This document shows positions 1-7,400 of a DNA stretch of 24,917 nucleotides, piece by piece. Where the stretch lies: contig JAMOVF010000149.1 in NCBI GenBank assembly GCA_027061625.1, positions 1 through 24,917 on the forward strand, read 5' to 3'. The stretch is from Deltaproteobacteria bacterium (GTDB taxonomy: Bacteria; Desulfobacterota; Dissulfuribacteria; Dissulfuribacterales; JALVPX01). The position numbers were made by a program, and so were the translations under genes. The first letter of the stretch is position 1. Every line of letters begins with the position of its first letter. The notes under the pieces are model-generated. The model saw only the letters and a list, made by a program, of their open reading frames with translations. It had not been told where the DNA came from and ran no database searches.

Positions 1-202
1 CTGACTGCCTCTGCCTGTATAATTATCGAGATGCCCTAATGCTGTTTCAATGCTAGTTCCCGCACATTTTGGAATGTGAATGAATATGCATTTATATTTG
101 TGAGAAATCATTTTTTTATTTTTTTTGAGGAGTATTATTTGAATTTGCTCTGCTTTAGTAGCGTCATGATTGACTGTCAAGTTCCGCTTATACAGAGCAA
201 TT

Positions 203-232
203 AAAAAGGGCCTTTCGTATAGAAAGGCCCTT
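203..232 (-). terminator. Rho-independent terminator of the molybdoenzyme operon
   Basis: Perfect 11-bp inverted repeat: arms at 206-216 and 222-232 with a 5-nt loop. Read on the minus strand, the second arm runs into a T-rich stretch made by the A-run at 203-207. It starts 11 nt beyond the stop codon of the ferredoxin subunit gene, so it closes the operon there. There is no comparable T-run on the plus strand. Confidence 0.88.
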
Positions 233-243
233 AGAATATTTTG

Positions 244-996
244 TCAGCCTGAGCGCTTACTTGAAGCCAAAGCTGCTCTGAGAATTGAGCGTTTCATAAG
301 GTCTGGGCCATTTAAGACATCTTCCCAAGTCCTCTGCTTTGGTGCAAAGTTTTTGAACAGGGCGTGAAGGTCTTTTTTGCTTCCTTTCCAATATACATTG
401 GGACCGATCTGCACAACATCGGATTGAAGCCTTTTGGCCCCAGCCTTAATCAGTTTTGATACTTTGGAGTTAGGATCTTTCAGGTCGCCAAATATCCTTG
501 CATCAGCAATGCATGTCTGCACACAGGCCGGTTCTTGCCCTGCTGAAATACGCTCAAAGCAGAAGGTGCATTTGTCTGCCTTGGGCTCATCCAAGGTCTC
601 ATCAAGATATCGTGCACCATAAGGGCATGCTTCCACGCAGGCTCCACAGCCAATACATCTTTCCTTGTCAATTAATACTATACCAGTAAATGGTTCCTTA
701 AAGGTGGCCTTGATTTCCATCTTTTTGTTTGTGCCATCTTTGGCAGAAGTAAAATTTCTTGTTATTGGATCAGCCGGGCATACGTCAACGCATACAGGGT
801 GATCACAATGGTTGCAAAGCCCTGGATAAAAGGTATAGGCTATTCCAAAGGGGGTCTTTTCTGGGCCGATTCTCTTTACCCAGTTCCGCCTGTATCCTTC
901 TTCTGACGGCACACGCCACTCAGCCCTGCATGCTATTGCACATGCATGGCATCCAACACATTTAGCAAGATCTATTACCATTGCATATTGACTCAT
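244..996 (-). CDS. Four-cluster 4Fe-4S ferredoxin subunit of a DMSO-reductase-family molybdoenzyme (PsrB/PhsB-like)
   Basis: This 250-residue protein is the electron-transfer partner of the molybdopterin subunit encoded just upstream. Sixteen cysteines fall into the four groups expected of the DmsB/PsrB/NrfC family: C13/16/19/23, C61/64/69/73, C114/117/120/124 and C143/146/158/162. These would bind four [4Fe-4S] clusters that form an electron wire. It has no signal peptide of its own, as is normal for this subunit, which is carried through Tat bound to the catalytic partner. The start is well supported by a strong GGAGGTGA ribosome binding site. The gap to the catalytic gene is 15 nt, so they are cotranscribed. 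The protein is longer than a minimal PsrB, with an insert around residues 80-105 and a basic tail. A terminator follows directly, so no NrfD/PsrC anchor is part of this operon. The assignment to polysulfide, thiosulfate or another acceptor cannot be settled from this subunit. Confidence 0.93.
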   Translation of the reverse strand: MSQYAMVIDLAKCVGCHACAIACRAEWRVPSEEGYRRNWVKRIGPEKTPFGIAYTFYPGLCNHCDHPVCVDVCPADPITRNFTSAKDGTNKKMEIKATFKEPFTGIVLIDKERCIGCGACVEACPYGARYLDETLDEPKADKCTFCFERISAGQEPACVQTCIADARIFGDLKDPNSKVSKLIKAGAKRLQSDVVQIGPNVYWKGSKKDLHALFKNFAPKQRTWEDVLNGPDLMKRSILRAALASSKRSG

Positions 997-1011
997 ATAT
1001 CACCTCCTGCT

Positions 1012-3309
1012 TTAAGCCTTGTTGAGTTCAAAACGTGGGAGCTCTTTGGGAAGCGGCCTCAGGTCAGGAATATCCTTGACCACATCTTTTTTGACGATGC
1101 GAACAAAGCTCGTCCTATGGCTCGATGCCCCCATAAAGGGATCGTTCTCATAGGTGGTTATGAGATATTGGTCGCTTGCTCCTTTTTTAAAGGCCTTTGT
1201 GAGGTGTTTTGATTTACACCCAAAGCCGTGGGCCATATATATGCAGTCAGGGCGGATGCCTGGAGTAACCTTTGCCTTGATTGGATTGGAGCGTTTGCCA
1301 TGCTCATTCTCCAAGATAATCGTTTCTCCATCCTGGATTTTCAGTTTTGCTGCAACTTCATCATTAATCCAGGCATGGTTTTCCGGCCATTCATGATTCA
1401 ACCATAGATTGTTCATGGTTCGAGAGAAGGTATGCACTGGTGAGCGGCCATAAATCAGCCTTGCAAAACCCTTTGGGGGTGCAGGGGTGGCAACGAATTT
1501 TGGGACTGCATCAAGGTCTTCCTCTGCGAAATCTGGCACTGAGAGCAGAATCTTACCAGTGTCAGTAGGCATAGTCAGTTCGTCTGGCTTACGGTAGGGA
1601 TTGGCCTTGAATTTTAGGAGTCCGCCTTCAGCGTTAAGTTTTTCAAGGCTGAGCCCCATCTGTTTAAGCTCTTCTTCAACAAGTTCTTTTTCATTACCAC
1701 ATCTGAAGCAGTCCAGGTTGAGCCTTTTTGCCAATTCCTTTGCTATCCAATAAGGGGTTTTGACCTCGAAAAGGGGTTCGGTCACTGGCTGGCGCACTGT
1801 TACATATGGGGTCAAAAGGTCATATGTATAAACAGAATCATATCTTTCAAGATAAGTTGCTCCAGGCAATATTATATCTGACCATATAGCGGTTTCCCCA
1901 GGCATCATCTCTTCGCAAAAGATGAAATCGAGATTTTTTATGGCCTTTATGGTCTCATAAGGGTTGGGAATGGTTTGTATAATATTTACACCATTTATGC
2001 CCCAAAGCTTGATGGGATAAGGCTTACCGCTAATGGTTGCCTTTATGATTTCTGCAGTGGGTGTTCCTGGCAGGGCCTCTATAAATGGATATTTGTCTCT
2101 GAGGGAAACATCTGGTTCTTCTACTTCGTTTTCACCCTTGCAGGCAACGCAATGAGCATGGCCTTTTTTAATTGGAGTGGGAAAATAGATGCCGCCTGGA
2201 GCACCAATGGAGCCAAACAGCGAGGCAAGTATGGACAGACAATGATGGCGGCCCACGTCGCCCCTGCCGTACCAGGTGCTGTGACGGCCAGGGTGTATGG
2301 CAGTATTGGGCCTCGCCTTAGCTAGCAGCTCAATTGCTGCCTTCATATCTTCTATTTTTAGATCGCAGATCGGGGCTGCCCACTCAAAAGTATATTTCTT
2401 TACTGCAGATTTGAGTTCATTAAAGCCTGTGCAGTTTCTTGGAACAAACGGTTCATCATATAATTTGTTTTCAATTACATAATTTATCCAGGCGAGCAGG
2501 AGTGCGGTATCTGTGCCTGGACGTATGGGAAGGTAGATATCTGCCTTATTTGCAGCGGTGGAAAATCTTGGGTCCACTACCACCAGCTTAGCGCCTTTAG
2601 AAAGGCCTTGTATAAATTCCCTGACGTGGGATACATGGACATTTTCGCCGATATGTGTGCCTACAAGCAGCATTGCCTTGGCATTTGCCATATCTATGTA
2701 TTGACGTGTCCCGGAAACCACATAACCCATGGTGGTAAGGTAGGCAACAGCCACAGGGCCTACACATTGGTAAAATGCTGGTTCACTGGAATAGTTTTCT
2801 GTTCCTAATGCTTGAAATATTTCACGCATGAATTCAGCACTGGCCCCATGATCAAAAAAGGCTAGAGAATGCGGGCCATATTTTTTCCGTATTTTGTCCA
2901 TATTGAAGGCAATTTCATCTAATGCTTCCTTCCAGCTTATTTTGGCCCACTTCCCTTCCCCGCGTTCTCCGGTTCTTTTGAGCGGATATTTGAGCCTGTC
3001 TGGATCATAAAGGAGCTGAACCCCAGAATTGCCTCTGGCACAAACCCTTTTGCCATTTGCAGGGCTCTTTGGATTTCCTTCTATCTTGACCAGTTTGCCA
3101 TTTTTTATTTTAGCTACTATTGGGCAGCGCCAAAAGCACATTTCGCAGACACTGGGAATTTCTTTTGCTCCAAGGCTGCCAGGGAGAGATTTGGGAGCGG
3201 CAGCTAGTGTGCTGCACGGTTTTAAAAACCCCTCCTTTGTCTCAAGGCCCAGCGATGCCAAGGCAAGTGTGGTTGAGGCGGACAGTTTTAAAAAATCACG
3301 CCTTCTCAT
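1012..3309 (-). CDS. Tat-exported molybdopterin oxidoreductase catalytic subunit, polysulfide/thiosulfate reductase-like (PsrA/PhsA)
   Basis: 765 residues, a DMSO-reductase-family catalytic subunit carrying bis-MGD molybdenum and one [4Fe-4S] cluster. The N-terminus is a twin-arginine signal (RRRDFLKLS, then a short hydrophobic stretch to about residue 20), so it acts in the periplasm. The proximal cluster motif is C55-x2-C58-x3-C62 with C90. Cys182, in the segment FYQCVGP, sits where PsrA/PhsA proteins have their Mo-ligating cysteine. A PGRHSTWYG segment around residue 345 is also typical of that branch. The C-terminal third is the molydopterin-dinucleotide-binding domain. Start supported by a GGAGGG ribosome binding site; the gene overlaps the upstream chaperone gene by 14 nt. 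The length is shorter than usual for tetrathionate (TtrA) or respiratory arsenate (ArrA) reductases, which favours polysulfide/thiosulfate chemistry. Substrate and direction (reduction, oxidation, sulfur disproportionation) remain inference. Confidence 0.9.
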   Translation of the reverse strand: MRRRDFLKLSASTTLALASLGLETKEGFLKPCSTLAAAPKSLPGSLGAKEIPSVCEMCFWRCPIVAKIKNGKLVKIEGNPKSPANGKRVCARGNSGVQLLYDPDRLKYPLKRTGERGEGKWAKISWKEALDEIAFNMDKIRKKYGPHSLAFFDHGASAEFMREIFQALGTENYSSEPAFYQCVGPVAVAYLTTMGYVVSGTRQYIDMANAKAMLLVGTHIGENVHVSHVREFIQGLSKGAKLVVVDPRFSTAANKADIYLPIRPGTDTALLLAWINYVIENKLYDEPFVPRNCTGFNELKSAVKKYTFEWAAPICDLKIEDMKAAIELLAKARPNTAIHPGRHSTWYGRGDVGRHHCLSILASLFGSIGAPGGIYFPTPIKKGHAHCVACKGENEVEEPDVSLRDKYPFIEALPGTPTAEIIKATISGKPYPIKLWGINGVNIIQTIPNPYETIKAIKNLDFIFCEEMMPGETAIWSDIILPGATYLERYDSVYTYDLLTPYVTVRQPVTEPLFEVKTPYWIAKELAKRLNLDCFRCGNEKELVEEELKQMGLSLEKLNAEGGLLKFKANPYRKPDELTMPTDTGKILLSVPDFAEEDLDAVPKFVATPAPPKGFARLIYGRSPVHTFSRTMNNLWLNHEWPENHAWINDEVAAKLKIQDGETIILENEHGKRSNPIKAKVTPGIRPDCIYMAHGFGCKSKHLTKAFKKGASDQYLITTYENDPFMGASSHRTSFVRIVKKDVVKDIPDLRPLPKELPRFELNKA

Positions 3310-3856
3310 AAGACCCTCCTTCCATTGAGCTGATTTGTTTCAAAAGTTTACCTGTGACCTGGCCTAACAACTTAAACCACCAGCTAGGCCCGGCGTTAAA
3401 GAGTTTTTTTTCAAATTTTGGATACCAAAGCAGTAGATGATTGTGTAGAAAATCATCAAGCAAAGCGAAATGGCCGGAATCGATCATGTGGCTGGCCAGG
3501 GCAAGTTCCAAGGATAAATGGTCTGGCGGTTCAGATTTGGATGCCGGCTCTAGTCCCGCTTTCTGATAATATTCCATAACTTGTTCCAACCCTTCTTGAA
3601 AAAGCAGTTTCTGGGAGTTGATATAGTATGAAGCATATGGCGGTGCAGGGACTCCGCCTGGTGCAGCCATAAATAACCGGACAAATTCGCTTTGATGTTC
3701 CAAGAGCGTTGGAATTTTGTCAACCTGGGGTAGAGATATTTTTAAATCCTGGGCAAGGCCAAGCAGCGCACTGCTTCCTTTTTCTATAAATTCTTCATTA
3801 TCAGGGTAGAAAAATCCCTGTGCTAGAAATTTCAAAATATCCCCAGTCCCAACCAT
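3296..3856 (-). CDS. TorD/DmsD-family molybdoenzyme maturation chaperone
   Basis: 186 residues, all-helical in character. It shows the two family marks: the PGG-x-PAPPY-x-SYY segment (residues 66-78) and the E-x-P-x-D-H type motif (EPPDH, 109-113). Such chaperones bind the Tat signal and apo-form of a molybdenum catalytic subunit in the cytoplasm until the cofactor is inserted. Its position as first gene of the operon, overlapping the catalytic gene by 14 nt, fits a dedicated chaperone. The start is uncertain: the ATG used here has no clear ribosome binding site. A TTG seven codons further in has a GGGGA sequence at better distance, so the protein could be seven residues shorter. Confidence 0.9.
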   Translation of the reverse strand: MVGTGDILKFLAQGFFYPDNEEFIEKGSSALLGLAQDLKISLPQVDKIPTLLEHQSEFVRLFMAAPGGVPAPPYASYYINSQKLLFQEGLEQVMEYYQKAGLEPASKSEPPDHLSLELALASHMIDSGHFALLDDFLHNHLLLWYPKFEKKLFNAGPSWWFKLLGQVTGKLLKQISSMEGGSYEKA

Positions 3857-3907
3857 AGTTAAAAATTACACTAAACTGCCTAGTAACTTGAATCAAGAAA
3901 AAATTTC

Positions 3908-3935
3908 CTTATAAATCTTTACTGTGATAATGCAA
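3908..3935 (-). promoter_or_regulatory. Candidate sigma-70 promoter for the chaperone-molybdoenzyme operon
   Basis: Read on the minus strand, TTGCAT (3930-3935) is followed after 16 bp by TATAAG (3908-3913). It lies in the 122-bp gap between the EamA gene and the chaperone gene, the only place where an operon promoter could lie without being inside a gene. The motif is moderate and rests on pattern only. Confidence 0.3.
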
Positions 3936-3978
3936 TTGAGGCTTGCATATGATGAAAATAAATCCAAACTATGGATAG

Positions 3979-4389
3979 TTATGATGACATAAGGAGAATT
4001 GCTGCCAAGGCCAGGGCCATGCCTGCAATCTGTTTTATGGTTAGGGGTTCTTTAAGAAAAATGGCTGCTAAAATTATGGTGATGAGCGGATAGAGGGCTG
4101 TCATACTTACTACTATGGAGATTCTGCCCTGCTTGGCAGCGGCCAAAAAGAAGAGGGTGCCAAGCATGCCGCAGAACCCAGTTAAAAAGGCATAGATAAT
4201 TCCTTTTGGATGATAGTCCAGCCTGAAGCCTGTAATGATGAGTGCTATTATTCCTACTGCTATTGCCCCCAGGATTTCATAAACAAGGGCGCTAAGCGGC
4301 CTAATATAGGTGACTGCCAATTTGGGGAAGAAGCCCCATAGGCCATATATGAATAGAGCCAGCAACGAATAGAGCAGCCATTTTTCCAT
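3979..4389 (-). CDS. Half-size EamA/DMT-superfamily membrane transporter
   Basis: 136 residues, almost entirely hydrophobic, with about five predicted membrane helices: 3-24, 30-56, 64-85, 92-112 and 117-135. The opening WLLYSLLALFIYGLWGFFPKL and the PL-x-T-ILAA-IFLKEPLT segment near the end are typical of one EamA domain. Full-length family members carry two such domains (about 280-300 residues), so this is a single-domain form that would have to work as a dimer, as small multidrug resistance proteins do. The substrate is unknown; the family exports amino acids, metabolites or drugs. The start has a good GGGAGGGT ribosome binding site. Its ATG lies only about 15 nt beyond the gltB terminator, so it is probably expressed by read-through or from a promoter inside the end of gltB. 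Confidence 0.85.
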   Translation of the reverse strand: MEKWLLYSLLALFIYGLWGFFPKLAVTYIRPLSALVYEILGAIAVGIIALIITGFRLDYHPKGIIYAFLTGFCGMLGTLFFLAAAKQGRISIVVSMTALYPLITIILAAIFLKEPLTIKQIAGMALALAAILLMSS

Positions 4390-4406
4390 TGCACCCTCCC
4401 TAAAAT

Positions 4407-4444
4407 GTAAAAACGCCCAGACCTTGCTGATGGTTCTGGGCGTT
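4407..4444 (-). terminator. Rho-independent terminator after gltB
   Basis: Perfect 10-bp inverted repeat with arms 4412-4421 and 4435-4444 and a 13-nt loop. On the minus strand it is followed by TTTTTACATTTT. It begins 22 nt after the gltB stop codon. The next gene (EamA) starts right behind it, so the hairpin may be a partial terminator that sets the ratio between the two genes. Confidence 0.82.
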
Positions 4445-4466
4445 GAAAGAGATTACATCAGAGCTG

Positions 4467-7400
4467 TTACTCAGCTGAAGGCGGTTTGAGTGATTTTGGA
4501 ACGATCATCACAAATCTGTTTTTACCTTCGGCTAATATCTCAGCAACTTTTTCCGCTTCTTCATACTGGAATCCTTTTTTTAGGGCATCCATATATATGC
4601 CCAGCAGTTCTTCGACATCCCTGAACCCCTGGTCATCAATTTTGCGGACATTTACATTGGCTCCCCTGGCAAGACGGCGAATTAATGCCTGTTTGTCAAA
4701 ACCAAGTTCCGGGTAGAGACATTGATATATCACCCCGCCAGTCATGCCTGCACAGATCCAGGGGCCAGGATCTCCCAGCACCACTATGCGGCCACCGGTC
4801 ATATACTCAAAGGCAAAACCTTTGAGATGTGCCCTTGATGCAATATTGCCCTTTTGATCCTGTATGGGTTCTGTGATTCTCGCGCCAAAAACCACATCAG
4901 CACCAGATAGGCGGACGCATGCACGGGAATCTGCATAATTTTGAATCAGCAAGGTGCCGTTTATAGCGCCGTAAGCAAGGCTTTTGCCAGCAGATCCATC
5001 AATATATTCACCTTGCCGGTTGAGGCCTTTTAAAATGCCCAATATCCCGCCAAAGGCGCCTTTGGCTGCTCCATCTTGGGCGCCGCCTCCAACAAATATG
5101 TCTATATTGGGAATGTTGAAGGCGCATAAGCCATTTCCTGGCACAGAGCTTTCAAGCCTCAGCCTTGCATGGCGGCTTTCATCTGAATCATATTTTCTGA
5201 CAATGGCGCCGGCTAAATAGGTGCCCACTGCCCGGTCAGTGCTTCTTACGCCATGATCTGAGTAAGAGACGATATTTGCACCCTCTTCAAAGCGCTCCAT
5301 GACGATGTCTGATATGAGCTTGGTCAGGAAGTTGAGCGGACGGCGTACAATATCTGCCTTAACAGATTCTTCCACAACGCCTGATGCAGCAGGCTTGCGC
5401 AATATTTCAGAGGTATCCAGATATTCCAGGAAACGGACCTGTTCCAGCAGGTCTGTCCTTCCCACAAGATCGCGAAGACGGGTTTGGCCCATCTGGCAAA
5501 GCACCATCTTCATTTCGTCCCCTAATGCCCTCAAAAGCCGGGCAAGGTTTTCCGCTTCTATTTCAGACTGGCGGGGAACAAAGCCTTTTACGCCTCTTCC
5601 TTCTGCATCCTTTTTGGTTTGCAGCTGGGTGGAAATGCCGCGCGGGCAGCGGTCCAGATGGCAGCGCTGGCAGCTTATGCAGCCTACTCCCATCAAGGCC
5701 ACAGTGCCTAAGCCGATTCGATCTGCTCCCATCAATATCATTCTAACTGCTTCCAGGCCGCTCCTTATGCCTCCATCGCACCACACCTCCACTTGATCGC
5801 GCAGGCCAGACTCAACCAAGGCTCTATGAGTTTCACTTACTCCAACTTCTGCCGGCAGGCCTACATAGCGTTTGGCATGTTCACGGGCAGCTCCTGTCCC
5901 GCCTTCAAAGCCGCTCAGGTTCACTATGTCTGCCCCAGCCTTTGCAATTCCCACAGCAATTGTGCCTACACCGCTGGTGACAGGGATTTTAACCGATACT
6001 TTGGCATAAGGGTTGGCAGTCTTAAGCTCGGTTATGATCTGGGCCAGGTCTTCAATGGAATAGATGTCATGCTGGTTGGAGGGGGATATTAGCGTAATGC
6101 CAGGCTTGCAGTGGCGTGCCTCTGCCACACGCTCAGACACCTTTACTCCAGGCAGATGCCCACCTTCTCCAGGTTTTGCCCCTTGGCCTATTTTAATCTC
6201 CAGGTAGTCTGTGGAGTTTAAAAGGTGCATGAAAACGCCAAAACGCCCAGATGCAATCTGTTGGCCGCGGTTATGCCTGTATTTGCCCAGCATGTCTGGG
6301 ATCTCACCGCCTTCACCATTCATGCAGATGATGTTCACCTTCTTGGCAGCCTCGGCATATGCCCGGAAGGAGTTTTCTCCTTGAGAGCCAAAAGACATGG
6401 CAGCAATAACCAGCGGCATGTCATGCCTTCCAATGGAAATATCCACTTCATCCATTACAGGCTGTTCTTCCTCAGGTACTTGCTTTACTGCAAGCGTATG
6501 TCTTATGGCAGCTGGCATTTCCTCTTCTATTTTTTTAAGGCCTTTGGCCATTTCTGAGTAGCCTTTTTTGCCAAGGGCTACTGAGCGTAAAATTTTGCCT
6601 ACCCTGGGATTGCGTTTAGGATCTTTATATAGCGGTTGCGGCTCTTCCATGCTGGCCCTGTCATACCTTTTGACAGCCAGCTTTCTGAGTTCTTCATAAC
6701 CAAGGCCAGCTTTTTCAGAGGAACAGAAATTGGGAATCTGAAACACATCTTCAAGCTCTTTTTTGAGCCCTATGGAAGCGAAAACTCTGCCATAGCCGCA
6801 AAGCTCATGGATGCCCATGGTGGACATGACCTTTTCTATGCCTTTTTGCATAACTGAAAGGGTGTTGGCTACAGCCTTGTCAACAGGCAGGGATTCATCC
6901 GCAAAGCTAGCTGCCAGACGCCATAACATATAGGGGTTTAATGCATCTGCTCCAAGCCCCATTAGAAACATCACGTCATGCAGATTTCTGATGGCAGCAG
7001 AACGGACGATCAGGCTGCACTGTCTTCTAAGGCCATGTTTTTCAAGATCTTTTAATATGTATGCAACAAGAAGGCTGGGATCCACATAGACCCTGCCATC
7101 TTTAAAGCTCCTGGCATCATCAGCAACGAGGATAACTGCCCCCGACTCCACTGCTGTTCTTGATTCTTCAGCCAATTCTTCCAGCCGCTTGTGCAGATCT
7201 CCTTCTTTGTCAAAGGTCGCATCTAGCACCTTGACTCTAGCCATGTCCTTTGCCTGGCCTGTAAAGAAATCCAGCACGTCTTCCAGCAGGCATGTTCCAA
7301 AATTGGCAGCCAGTTCCCGTTCTTCCTTCTGGTCTAGAACTCCCGAAAGCCCCCCTCCGCCAAGCAGCACAGGCATCATTATTTCAACGCCTACAGGGGA

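Noticed and set aside
63..78. Hairpin CACATT-TTGG-AATGTG in the left-edge spacer
   Set aside because: No T-run on either strand and no adjacent gene start in the window; too short to call an operator without conservation data.
128..204. Small plus-strand frame with GAGGAG ahead of a TTG at 139, about 21 codons
   Set aside because: TTG start, very short, runs into the opposing operon terminator and has no recognisable feature. I see no gene in 1-243.
5299..5796. Open frame of 165 codons on the plus strand inside gltB
   Set aside because: It lies opposite the conserved FMN/iron-sulfur part of gltB and has low-complexity, shadow-like composition.
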